From contig NC_079510.1 of the NCBI RefSeq assembly GCF_030052815.1, positions 32,875,823-32,939,822 on the forward strand: a DNA stretch of 64,000 bases, in the 5' to 3' direction. Shown here piece after piece: positions 1 through 10,544 of this stretch. The position numbers and the translations under genes were made by a program. Under the pieces are notes generated by a model. It had not been told where the DNA came from, made no database searches, and saw nothing but the letters and a program-made list of their open reading frames with translations. Positions within the stretch are counted from its first letter, which is position 1, and each line of letters begins with the position of its first letter. This DNA is from Hevea brasiliensis. Taxonomy: Eukaryota; Streptophyta; Magnoliopsida; Malpighiales; Euphorbiaceae.

Positions 1-35
1 TTAATATAAAACAATGATGGGATCATTAAATATCA

Positions 36-225
36 GGATAAATTACACTGATAATACCCTAACTTTGTGGTATATAACAATAAGATATTTGAACTTTAAA
101 TTGCAACAGAAAACTCCCCAACATTAAAAAATGTAACAATAAACATCATATAAACTCCTATAGCCAGTTTACCAGTTATATGATGACATTGCATGCCAAT
201 GTGGAAGTATTGTTTCTCACCTTTC
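36..225 (+). repeat. Left terminal inverted repeat of the MULE-like element
   Basis: Aligns with the reverse complement of about 1285-1473 with scattered substitutions and small indels. Similarity is strongest over the outer 110 bases and fades near 225. Confidence 0.7.
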
Positions 226-1284
226 AATATGCTCTCTCTTCCAATGTGGCAATTGAATTAAAGAAATACGATTTCTCTTCTCCATGCAAATTCATTCTCT
301 TCCCTCTATGCTCTGCCCTTTCTCTCAGCAATATCACTCTATTCTCCCATAGATTCTAATCTCATTCGGTCAATTTAAGGTTTCGATTTCGTTTAGGCTT
401 TCATATGATTTTGTTTGGGTAAACATTGCTCTCTAAATCGAAAAGGGTTTGCTCCATATAAAGTGAGGAATTTTGCCCTCAATCTTAATGGAAGCTATGT
501 CCCTATCTTGTTTTACAACAATGAAGAGTGAGGAAGAAGGTCAAAGGAGCTGTCATTCCCATTTTTTATTGTCATGGGTTAGGGAAGAATCCCTCCTTTT
601 CTCCTTCTTCTTTTGTTTTACCTCTTGTTCTGCTTCCCTTTCTCTCTCCATTATGTTGATTTGATTTAACAACCCAACAATCACTACATTTGTTTGTCTT
701 AGAAATTTTGGGTCAACTCATTTAAAAAAATTGCAACAATTTCTCCTCTGCATAACATAACCCACAAAAGATTTGAAATTTCATCTTTCCTTTTCAAGAA
801 AAAAAATTAAAAAAAAAAAATCAATATCTATGCAAATTGTAATTTCATTTCCACTTACCCTATATTTAGGACAACCATAAAACCTTCTTCTAGGATATTT
901 ATTAGTCTAAAGAATTGTCAACTTTGCTTCTTCATCACATAGGTACAAAGTAATGTCATTTCGTGAAAGTCATCTACCATTGAAAAGCGACATCTCCAGC
1001 TCCTTTGCTTTGATGATTATTTGACCTTTTGTCTTTGGTGGCAACCTTCGTCTTCTGGAAAACTTGTCTTTCGTTGCTGTGAGATCTAGCAACAAAAGAT
1101 TCTTTGATCTTTTTTCTTCAACGAGCTTATGGAGAGAGGGAGATATACACGACCAAAAAGCATTTCTAGAGAGAAAGAGAGAGAAATGAGTATGGCATTT
1201 TTTAAAGAAAAATCGAGGGGGATTTTAAGGAAGATGTCATGTTGGATAAGAGAGATGCAAGTGGAGAGAGAAGGAAGCTCCCAC

Positions 1285-1473
1285 GTTGCCCAGCCAAGGA
1301 AGCTCCCACGTTACCAAGCCATGTCAACACAATACGGTGTAACCAGCTGGAATAAGTAACATGGTGTTTACTATTACATTCTTTAATGTTGGGAGCTTTT
1401 CTGTTACAATTTAAAGTTCATGTACCTTACTGTTACATACTATAAAGTTGAGTACCATCAGTGCAATTTACCC
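1285..1473 (-). repeat. Right terminal inverted repeat of the MULE-like element
   Basis: Inverted partner of 36-225. Its inner part overlaps the second copy of a roughly 25-bp tandem unit containing GGAAGCTCCCACGTT. Confidence 0.7.
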
Positions 1474-1481
1474 TTAAATAG

Positions 1482-1856
1482 TAAGATAAATTACAATTTA
1501 GTCCATAAAGTTTACAAAATCTATAACTTAATCTCTATAGTTTCAAAATTAAGTAATTCAGTTCCTAAAATTTGGCAACACCTACAATTTAGTCCCTCTG
1601 TCTAATTTTCAGTCTAATTGACCATTAATTATAGCAAAAATGACTAAAATATCCTTAACTCTGTATTTTCTAAGTGAAACAATTCAGTCCATAAGATTTT
1701 GCATTATAAACAAAATAAACCCTTGATTTAAACTTTATAAACACAATATCCCCATTATTTAAACTATTTTGTATACAAAATCTCAAAAACTAAATTATTT
1801 AAATTAAAAAATATATAAAGTTAAAGGTATTTTATCATTTTTGCTATAATTTGTCA
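1482..1856. repeat. Palindromic MITE-like remnant
   Basis: AT-rich segment with TTTAGTCC-type motifs. About 1628-1675 (containing TTATAGCAAAAATGA) is the imperfect inverse of about 1808-1856 (containing TCATTTTTGCTATAA), so it folds into a long hairpin. There is no coding potential. The right side ends at the Gypsy LTR fragment that begins near 1857. Confidence 0.5.
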
Positions 1857-2321
1857 TGACCCGATTTCTGGGTCGGACCGGCACTAGGACTTGGGTCAGC
1901 ATAGAGCCCCCGAAACTCATAGTAAGCCTAATTGTTTCTAAACTACACATAAAGCCCATTAAGGTAGTCCAATTTCACTAAAATAAACAAATAGAGTCTG
2001 ACCATAAATTGCACTATCAAACGGGGAGCATTAGCTCACTTGACCTATAAATAAATAATATTAATAATATGGGGAGCTCAACTCACTCTAGCAATCCTCA
2101 AATCACATAAATCAACACTTGGGAGCTCAACTCCCTCCATCATCAATAATGAACATCCATGCAATCTCATATAATTAATATTACAACTCCAGATCTAAGT
2201 TATTACAACCCAAATAAAAATATAACTATTAGTTCATGCGGAGTTCTAGATTTAAATAAAAGACAATAAAAGCAGATTAAAATATTTTTCATTTAAACCT
2301 ACGGGGAAAGAAAGCAGGTTA
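1857..2321 (-). repeat. Fragment of a Gypsy LTR, interrupted by Copia-1
   Basis: Starts with CATGACCCGATTTCTGGGTC and follows the same order of blocks as the Gypsy LTR at 42407-42850: GGACCGGCACTAGGAC, AGCCCCCGA, GTAGTAAGCCTAA, the two GGGAGCTCA blocks, and GCAGGTTA. It is a diverged member of the same LTR family. It stops at GGTTA (2317-2321), where the Copia-1 LTR begins, so Copia-1 inserted into it. The rest of this LTR is not found on the far side of Copia-1. Confidence 0.75.
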
Positions 2322-4431
2322 TGAAAGAGCGGAAGCATGAAAAATACAAGTTTATATCATTGAATTCAAAAATTTTCACCTAGAGTCACATGCGTCATAC
2401 AAGATTTATTTTTATCTATTTGATTTCAATAATAAACAACATATTAAAACTCTTTTAATATGTTTTTGGATCTGTATTTGCCATTTAAGATTTTAGAATT
2501 AATCAGATTAATTTTAGAACCCTAGATTAGATCAAGATCAAGTGCACTAACCTCTTGATGCACTGCAGTGTGTTTGGCACCTTTGGGATGCGTCTTTAGG
2601 ACACCAGATGTTGTCCCTCTAGCTTGTCCACACCAAGATCACCTATGGCAACCCTTGAACAACTTCTAAAGTTTTTTCTATGAATTAGAAAATCAAGTTT
2701 TGCCTTTTGAGAGATTAGAGATATAAACAGAATACTAGAAACAATTTCTAGTATTTTTAATTCAAGAGATTGTTTGCTAATCTCTTAGAATTGATGAGAG
2801 ATGAAGAAGAAGAGAGGATGGCAGCCTCAAGGGTGGCGGCACAAAGGGACGCAGCAGCTTGTTGTGTTTTGTTCTTTCATCCTTACACTTATATAGCTAG
2901 GTCACTACTTAAAACCCTTGCTACATGTCACCTTCTGATTGGCTCTAGGTTTAATTGACCCAATCACATTGTGCCAAGTGTCAAATCTATATTTAATCTT
3001 AATTTTAATAATCTTACATGACTAAAAGACATTTGGCAAGCTTATGTGCAGTGCCATGTGTCACCATCTCATGGTGTCACATGTCACCCTGTGAAATGAC
3101 CAAAATGCCCCTGTGTCTTAATTTTGAGTTCTCAACCCAAAATAATTATTTCTCTTCTTCTAATCAATTTATATCAAATATAAATTAATTAATTAATATC
3201 TATTAATTAATTTCTCATTAATTAAATTCATATTTAAACACTTTAAATATAAATTTAACTTATACTATACATCCAATAACCTAGATTTGGTTTCAAGTCA
3301 TGCTAGGCACTTTGCAATCTAATTACAAACCAAACCTATTTAATTAATCAATTAAACTCTTTAATTAATTAATTAAATCATATTTAATTTGATGATTACT
3401 TGTGTATGTGTGTGACTTACTAGGCTCATCACTAATTGGCAATGAGATATGATATCAACTCTTAATATCATCAGAACTCTTTGTTACCATAAATGATTTC
3501 TCTAAACCATTTTATGCACCTCATAGACCATGGTTAACACCTAGCGTAGCATGCCATGGCCACCCAATTAGTAATAAGGTTTACCTCAAATGAACCTATA
3601 ATCATATGTTACCATGCACTATAATCTCTCTGTTACAAAATCCCAATTCAAGCTAGAGTCATGGTTTATGTCAAACCCCATTTGCTATGAATATTATGTT
3701 CTCTTTTAATTTCAGTTCTTAATTAAAAAAATTTCTCATCAGAAACTCTTTTCTGATTAAATCTATCTGTCCTGGCCAGAAACTTGAAACATCAAGAATA
3801 ATTAAATGAACATAGGATTTTATCCCTATTTACTTAGAGGAACAGATTCCATCTTGATCAACACCTACCTCCATATATAACTAGTAGGAGCCAACACATG
3901 CCCATATACCCATACACAGTACAAGTATGAAAGCAGTATCAAACTCAAACTACCTATATACAAGATAACTGTGCTATCTCAGGTCTAAAGATTATATGCA
4001 CTGATATGATTTATGATAATACATTGATAAGAGTAAACTCCATGTGCTTGTCATAAGTGTCACTAGTTCGACCTACTTATCATGTATAAGTGCCCATCAT
4101 GTTTGTCATATGGCATAAGACTCACCATTCCATCTTATTTATATCTCATATAAATAACTTGGGAACAAACATAAATACAATCTTTCTGGATAAGTCATGT
4201 CCTTATTGTGAAGTATCCTCGATTGTGAACCTATTTATGATACTTTGTGCTAGAAATACTGTCACTCATATTCTTAACAACTTAAGAATAGAATTTCTAA
4301 CAAAATATCAATGGACCTTTTCTATTACACATAAATATATTATGTAAACGGAAAAGCGAAAATGCCTTATATTAATAAAAACATGTACAAGATACACACT
4401 AAATGATATGCTCTAGGGTATACTACTAATA
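2322..4431 (-). repeat. 3' LTR of Copia-1
   Basis: About 2110 bp, inverted relative to the Copia-2 LTRs (18999-21110 and 26630-28747). It begins TGAAAGAGCGGAAGCATGA and ends TACTACTAATA, whereas the Copia-2 LTR inverted ends TACTACTAACA, so the terminal TG has become TA. It shares the ACATGTGGCACC-type repeat block and the strings around AGCTTGTCCACACCAAGATC. Confidence 0.85.
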
Positions 4432-4440
4432 ATCTCCCAC
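4432..4440 (-). other. Polypurine tract of Copia-1
   Basis: On the minus strand this is GTGGGAGAT, directly before the LTR. The same bases lie before the 3' LTR of Copia-2 (26621-26629). It primes plus-strand DNA synthesis. Confidence 0.75.
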
Positions 4441-4445
4441 TAGCA

Positions 4446-5551
4446 CTAGAGCCATTCATTACAATATCTTAGACCCATCTTCTCAAGATGTCGGTATAGC
4501 TGAGTCTATGACATAGGCTTAGTGAATGGATCAGCTAGACTTTCAGCTGATGCTATTTTCTGCATGGCTACATCGCCTCGTCCAACTATTTCTTTGATAA
4601 TGTGGTAGCACCTTTCTATGTGTTTGGATTTCTGGTGAGATCGGGGTTCCTTAGCCTGTATGATTGCTTCATGTTATCATAGTGAAGTAGAACTGCTAAC
4701 TCAATGGAAGGAACTACTACAAGTTTTGTCACGAACTTCTTTATCCAAACAGCTTCCTTTGCAGCATCTGATGCAGCAATATACTCAGCCTCGGTAGTGA
4801 AATCTGCAGTCGTACTCTGTTTGGAACTCTTCCAACTAACTGTACCTCCATTACAAATGAACACATACCCAGAGGTAGACTTTCTATCATCGATATCTGA
4901 TTGGAAATCAGAATCAGTATAACCATCCAATTGCAAGTCTCCACCTCCATAAATCAAGAATAAATCCTTAGTTCTTCTCAAGTATTTAAGGATATTCTTG
5001 ACAGCTATCCAGTGTTCCAAACCTGGATTGGATTGATACCTGCTAGTCAAACTAACAGCATATGCGATATCCGGGCTAATACACAACATTGCATACATTA
5101 AACTTCCAATAGTCGAAGCATATGGAATCCTAGCCATTTTATCTCTTTCTTCAGGTGTCTTTGGAGACATCTCTTTAGAAAGGTAGATACCATGTCTCAC
5201 TGGCAACAATCCTCTCTTGGGATCAAGCATGTTAAACCTCTTTAACACATTTTCCAAGTATAGACTTTGGGATAAACCAATTATTCTTTTCGCTCTATCT
5301 CTATAGATGCGAATCCCAAGAATATAGATTGCCTCCCCTAAGTCTTTCATGGAGAATGTATTTGACAACCATACCTTTACAGTTGTCAACATACCTGTGT
5401 CATTACCCATCAATAGTATGTCATCCACATATAAGACAAGGAAAGTGATAGCACTGTCACTAACCTTCTTATATACACATGGCTTATCCTCATTTTTGAT
5501 AAAACCAAATGACTTAATGGCTTCATCAAAACAAATGTTCCAACTCCTCGA
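4446..5551 (-). pseudogene. Copia-1 reverse transcriptase C-terminus and RNase H
   Basis: Continues the RT after the stop near 5552. The catalytic box is intact as YVDD (near 5425-5436). RNase H follows, with SDFQSDIDDRKSTSGYVF and the TEAEYIAASDAAKEAVW segment carrying acidic catalytic residues. Near 4675 one base is missing relative to Copia-2, which shifts the frame. In the shifted frame the expected tail runs on to a TAG at 4446-4448, just before the purine tract. Confidence 0.88.
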
Positions 5552-5554
5552 AGC

Positions 5555-6178
5555 TTATTTCAACCCATAAATGGATCGCTTTAGCTTGCGTACCTTGGAA
5601 CCATCTTGGGATTCAAAACCCCTAGGTTGTTCCATGAAAATGTTTTCTTCAATATATCCATTGAGAAAAGCTGTTTTGACATCCATCTGCCAAATCTCAT
5701 AATCATAGTATGCAGCTATTGCTAATAGAATCATAATTGATTTAAGCATGGCAATAGGCGAGAAAGTCCCCTCATAGTTGGTTCCTTGCCTTTGGCGAAA
5801 CCCTTTCGCTACTAGCCTTGCCTTATAGGTCTCTACCTTTCCATCAGAACCAATTTTCTTCTTGAAAACCCATTTGTTCCCTATAGGTACAATACCTTCA
5901 GGTGGGTCAACAAGATCCCAAACTTGATTCTTATATATGGAATCAATCTCGGATTTCATAGCATCAATCCATTTTAAAGAGTCTATATCTGATATAGCTT
6001 CTTCATAGGTAAGTGGATCATCTCCATGATCTACTTCTTCATGAGTAGACAACTCTTGTTCTTCTTCATGAAGGAAATCATATCTCATTGGTGGGTGAGA
6101 TATCCTGGTTGTTCTATGAGGAATAGCTGTAGATGTTTCATCAGTGGGTGTAGGTTGACTAGATGGATCTATATCCAT
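5555..6178 (-). pseudogene. Copia-1 reverse transcriptase, N-terminal part
   Basis: 207 residues. An acidic linker is followed by the Copia RT start (KWVFKKKIGSDGKVETYKAR, LVAKGF), then QMDVKTAFLNGYIEE, which carries the first catalytic aspartate, and RSIYGLK. The frame is broken by a TAA just after YGLK, where Copia-2 has CAA. Upstream, another TAA separates it from the integrase tail. Confidence 0.9.
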
Positions 6179-6349
6179 CTGATCTGTTGGTTAGTCAGAA
6201 TTCTCCAATTCTAACTCTATTTGCCTTCCTTTGCCTCCTTCTTGAACAAACTGTTGTTCAAGAAATGTGGCATCTCTACTTACCACAACCTTTTGTGAAG
6301 TACGCAAATAAAAATAATATCCAAAACTATCTTTTGGATATCCAACAAA

Positions 6350-6700
6350 TCAACCCTTTTCTGATCTGGTTTCCAATTTATCAGTGTTCAGCTTTTTGAT
6401 ATAAGCTGGATAACCCCAAATTTTAACATGCTTAAGACTTGGTTTTCTTCCATGCCATATCTCATAAGGTGTGGAAGAAACTAATTTTGATGGAATCCTA
6501 TTCAGAATATACAAAGCTGATTCTAATGCAAATCCCCAAAAGGAGATTGGCATATCAGTATAGCTCATCATACTACGTACCATATCCAATAAGGTACGAT
6601 TTCTCCTTTCAGATACACCATTCAGTTGTGGTGTTCCTGGAGGATTCAACTGGAAAACAATGCCGTGCTCTCTTAAGTATTCATCAAATTCAGTACTCAA
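6350..6700 (-). pseudogene. Copia-1 integrase, C-terminal part
   Basis: In-frame continuation of the integrase after the stop at 6701. The region with STEFDEYLREHGI and QLNGVSERRNRTLLDM carries the glutamate side of the DDE catalytic core, followed by the AYIKKLN segment. It ends at TGA where Copia-2 has CGA, a C-to-T type change at a CpG. Confidence 0.85.
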
Positions 6701-7945
6701 TTATTCATCTCCACGATCTGATCGAAGAGCTTTAATACTCTTTCCTGTTTGATTTTCTACTTCAAATTTAAATTCTTTGAACTTTTCAAAGGATTCATGT
6801 TTGTATTTCATCAAATACAAATACCCAAACCTTGATTTGTCATCAGTAAAGGTAATAAAGTAATGCAAACCGCCTCTAGCCATTTCCTTAAATGGACCAC
6901 ATACATCACTATGTATTAGCTCCAAAATATTTTTAGCCCTTAGCCTTTGTCCAACAAAGGGTGATCTAGTCATTTTGCCCTGAAGGCAAGATTCACAAGT
7001 TGCAGTAGGCTCAGAGCCCAATGAGGAAAGAATCCCCATTTTCTCTAGTTTTACAATCCTATCTTCTGCAACATGACATAACCTTAAGTGCCAAATATAT
7101 TTTGAACTTGAGTTGATTTTCACCATGGCATTGCATTCATTTAGATGACTTGCATTCATTTTGTGTTTGTCATTATTATCCAAATAATAAAGACCATCAT
7201 TCATATAACCCGAACCAACATATTTATTTTCAAAATAAATATTGCAAACATCATCTATGAACTGAAATTCATAACCATTTTTAGTCAAACTAGATATAGA
7301 AATGATGTTCTTAGAAGCATCAGGTACATATAAAATATTATTCAAATACAAAACATGTCCAGACATGTAAAAAGATTTAGATCCTATGGCTAAAACTTCA
7401 ACAGTTGAGCCATTACCAATCCGGACTCTAATATCTCGAGAACGCAAGCTGCTACTATTTGCTAGTTCCTGTATATCATAAGAAATGTGAGAACTGGCAC
7501 CAGTATCTAAAACCCAAGCTGTAGATAAACTATGAGTATCATCAGAATCTAAATAACAAGATATGGACATACCTTCCGAAGGTCTATCCTTCTTGTCCTT
7601 CAGAGAAGCAAGATACTCTGGGCAGTTCCTCTTCCAGTGCCCATCCTTCTGGCAGTGGAAACACTTTCCTTTGCCTTCATCAGCTTTAGTTTTCCCTTTC
7701 TGTTTAGCTATTTTCTTGGAAGGACCAGGAATATGAGGTTTCTTTTTCTTATTGCCCTTCTTCTTGTTGGACTTTCCAGCAGAAGAAGATGCAATCAAAG
7801 CTATCTCTTTTCCTTTATTGCTTGGCATATTCTTTTGGGCAATAACCAGCATGTTGAGTAAACCAGCCAAGGTACATTCCTGTTTAGTCATATGGAAATT
7901 TGTCACAAAATTCCCAAAAGACTCAAGAAGGGACTGAAGGATCAA
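6701..7945 (-). pseudogene. Copia-1 Gag C-terminus, protease and integrase
   Basis: 414-residue stretch in the same frame as the Gag start. In order it shows the Gag tail, a lysine-rich segment, one CCHC zinc knuckle (CFHCQKDGHWKRNC, near 7620-7665), the aspartic protease core WVLDTGASSHIS (near 7485-7515), a GAG-pre-integrase segment with WHLRLCH and a CESCLQGK zinc-binding pair, and the integrase core beginning IHSDVCGPF. It ends at a TAA where Copia-2 has TAC. Protease cuts the polyprotein and integrase inserts the cDNA. Confidence 0.9.
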
Positions 7946-7951
7946 ATCCGT

Positions 7952-8434
7952 CTACAGTTGGAAATCCATGTTAAAGTCAAGATGTTTCAGCTGCTCAATT
8001 AGCCGAATCATCTTGTGGACATGATCCCCAACATTCTGTCCCTCAGACATCCTCATGCGAAACAGCTGCCTAGATATCTCATACTTAGCATTTCTGCTGT
8101 GCTCACCATATAACTCTTGTAAGTGAAGGAGGATCTCACTCGCGCTCTGCATATTCTCATGCTGCTTCTGTAACTCATTACTCATGGAAGCAAGCATGTA
8201 ACACTTAGCTCTCATATCATGCTCCTTCCACTTGTCCAAAGTTTCATGTTCCTCTTGGGTGGCCTCTGGAGGTAAGGGACCAGGAACATTTGAGTCTAGA
8301 ACATATCCTATATGTTCAAGGTTCAGGACAAATTTCAAATTTCTTAGCCAATCAGACAGATTAAGTCCTGTCAACCTATTGCGATCAAGTATGCTTGCAA
8401 GGATATTGGATGGTATTGGTTGTTCTGTGCTCAT
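7952..8434 (-). pseudogene. Copia-1 Gag, N-terminal part
   Basis: 160 residues from the ATG at 8434 to an in-frame TAG. The text resembles Copia Gag of the UBN2/retrotran_gag type, with helical segments such as LLHLQELYGEHSRNAKYE and the GDHVHKMIRLIEQL stretch near the end. Gag forms the virus-like particle. The reading frame resumes in register after the stop (7945 onward), so this is one Gag-Pol frame broken by a point change; Copia-2 has CAG where this copy has TAG. Confidence 0.85.
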
Positions 8435-9431
8435 TATTATCAGAAAATTAACTACAAAAAATAACTAGATTAATTAGTAAATGTATCATGTAATTAACCA
8501 AAATGATTATGGTCTTTTAATCAAATTGGTCCTCCCACTAACTTAGCGAATCCTACACTTCCAAAGTAGAAAACGGAAATCCTAATTGGATGGATTTCTA
8601 GTGGGTGATTAAATTCTTATAATTCTATTGATCATCCTCAGGTATATCCATTATTGGAATTATAATAAACTATAAGTGAGCAACTCCTTGCTCATCACAT
8701 CTCATATAAGGTTCAATCCTTTGCCTAGCCCCTAATGCTCAAAATCTCAGGTACATCCATTATTGACTTATCTTGCATTAGTTAAGTTGATCCCATTGAG
8801 CCAGTAATTATGCAAATAATTTTAATATCCTCAGGTACATCCAATGTTGGCCACCAAACCATTTACATATTCACAACATCTCATGCTTAATAATTATTCT
8901 TAAGAATATCTCTTAAATTAATTGCATCATATGCAACAATTTAAAATTTCTTAAAATAATTGCCCCAATGGACGGCCCATGTTATAATTACTTTAATTAT
9001 AGCATTTCTAACTTAATAATTTGTTTGGAAGATTTTATGGTCATTCTAATTACTATTAAGGTCTCACTTTGCACATTATCCATTTAGCATGCATATATCA
9101 TATACTTGCATACATTCCCATACATCTCATGCATTCATGGATAAAGAGTAAATATGGTATGATCATGGACTTTCTAAGGGATTCAATTATGAGCCACCAA
9201 GAATTGAATAAGGGCATTCCTAGCTGCATTTCATTTATTCATTTTACAAGAGTTGCTGAAGGAGTACATAATCAACACTTGATCTTGAATTCCTCCCACT
9301 GGTCCCACCAATGCTCTTGACCTCCTTGATCTTCTTGCAATCCAATTACATAGTAATCCTTGGCATACCAAGGTGAATTTACAAGAACTTAAATAAATAA
9401 AATTAAAATCCAAAATTATTACAACCGGGTA
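8435..9431 (-). other. 5' leader of Copia-1 (partial) with three copies of a 20-nt motif
   Basis: Untranslated leader of the element, matching 21700-22633 in inverted orientation. It holds three copies of a motif close to TCAGGTACATCCATTATTGG at 8638, 8747 and 8831. There is no open frame of note. The match to Copia-2 breaks off near 9431. Confidence 0.7.
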
Positions 9432-9644
9432 ATACTAATGATGTAATTAACAAATACATAATACATATATAAATGTGTATTTCAAGGGAAAAATATTAGA
9501 ATGGATGAAAGAAATATATATTGCAATTTATTGTTTATATAAAATAAGTCTAACATAATCTTAACCCTATGAGTATTCTTTATCCATATTAATTAATCTC
9601 AATTATATGGCTACTTCTAAATAAAAGCCATTGTCATTGTCCTT

Positions 9645-9679
<35 letters not shown>

Positions 9680-9780
9680 AATCAACCTATTTTAGAGGAG
9701 GACACAATATGTAGTTCCTTATAAAATTATCATATAAAAATATTTAAAAATCTTTTATTCTAATCCTCCAGTAGATCTAT
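9432..9780. other. AT-rich spacer with a (TA)n microsatellite
   Basis: No gene seen. A TA dinucleotide run occupies 9648-9676. The left edge is where the similarity to the Copia leader ends; the right edge is the CACTA terminus. Confidence 0.6.
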
Positions 9781-10270
9781 CACTACAAGAAAAAAGGAGA
9801 TTTGAAATCGAATATTCGATTTTAAATTAGTGAAAATCGGTTTCTAAATGCATTTAGAAACCGATTTGAAGTTGAAATATTCAGTTTCAAATCCGCATAT
9901 TTCTAAATAAATCAGAAACGGAATTTGACATTTGTTTCAACTTTTGAAACCATTTTGAAACCAATATTCCATTTCAAAGTTTACAAATAATATTTTTTTT
10001 ATTTCAAAATCCATTTCAATTTAAAAATAGATATTTTCAGTTTCAATTTATTTGAAATGGATTTTGGTTTTCAATCAGTTTCTAAATTGTAAAAATAAAT
10101 AAAACACTTTTTAAAACCAAAATGCATTCAATTTTTAAATAGAAATAGAAATTCCATTTCAAATCCATTTCTAAAATTATTTTTAGTTTGAAACTGAAAA
10201 TTTTGCTTTTTGGATTAGAAACGAAGAAAAAATTCATTTCTAATCTATTTCAAATTAGTAGAAAAATTTT
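9781..10270. repeat. CACTA subterminal repeat region
   Basis: Dense array of ATTTGAAA/TTTCAAAT-like words in both orientations. It includes a perfect 18-bp palindrome at 9805-9822 and a perfect 34-bp palindrome at 9834-9867. In CACTA elements such regions are transposase binding sites; that role is inferred here. Confidence 0.75.
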
Positions 10271-10544
10271 TATTTTTTTATTTAATACATTATTTCTTGT
10301 ATTAAAGTATATAATATAATATTAATTTTGAATGCTCAATATCACAATATTTACAATATCAGGCTATCAAATATCAAATATCATTCAATATTATATATAG
10401 AAGTGATAGTGAAGGGTTATGAAAATAATGTACTGTATGGAAAAATAAAATATCATAATAACAAAAAAAAAAAAATAAGTTGCTTGTTATCAACAATATC
10501 ATCACTATCAGCCTCTCTACCATCATTCTGATGAGTCACATCTA

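Larger units (their letters stand above)
36..1473. mobile_element. Mutator-like (MULE) non-autonomous element with long TIRs
   Basis: The first roughly 165-190 bases from 36 are the imperfect reverse complement of the bases ending at 1473; for example GAACTTTAAATTG and AACATTAAA occur in both arms in inverted order. The outer ends read GGATAAATTACACTGAT and, inverted, GGGTAAATTGCACTGAT. Flanks 26-34 (TTAAATATC) and 1474-1482 (TTAAATAGT) agree at 7 of 9 positions, as expected for an old 9-bp Mutator target duplication. No transposase is visible. The interior is mostly CT-rich or AT-rich, with a roughly 25-bp unit repeated twice near 1270-1320. The superfamily is inferred from TIR length and the 9-bp duplication. 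Confidence 0.7.
2322..9431 (-). mobile_element. Copia LTR retrotransposon (Copia-1), 5' LTR lost
   Basis: Element on the minus strand. From its 3' end it shows a complete LTR (2322-4431), a purine tract at 4432-4440, a gag-pol region (8434 down to 4446) and about 1 kb of 5' leader (8435-9431). Its layout matches Copia-2 at 18999-28747. The leader matches Copia-2 until about 9431 and then stops matching, so the rest of the leader, the primer site and the 5' LTR were lost. Without a 5' LTR and with several stops it cannot be autonomous. Gag and protease style suggest the Tork/Angela/TAR part of Copia; the lineage is not resolved. Confidence 0.9.

Noticed and set aside
473..664. Short open frames in 1-1480, 2770-2958 and 4090-4347
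   Set aside because: They lie within transposon ends or LTRs, have biased composition and resemble no known protein.
9648..9676. Direct repeats that might suggest a CRISPR array
   Set aside because: Simple TA microsatellite in plant nuclear DNA; no spacer-repeat structure anywhere in the window.
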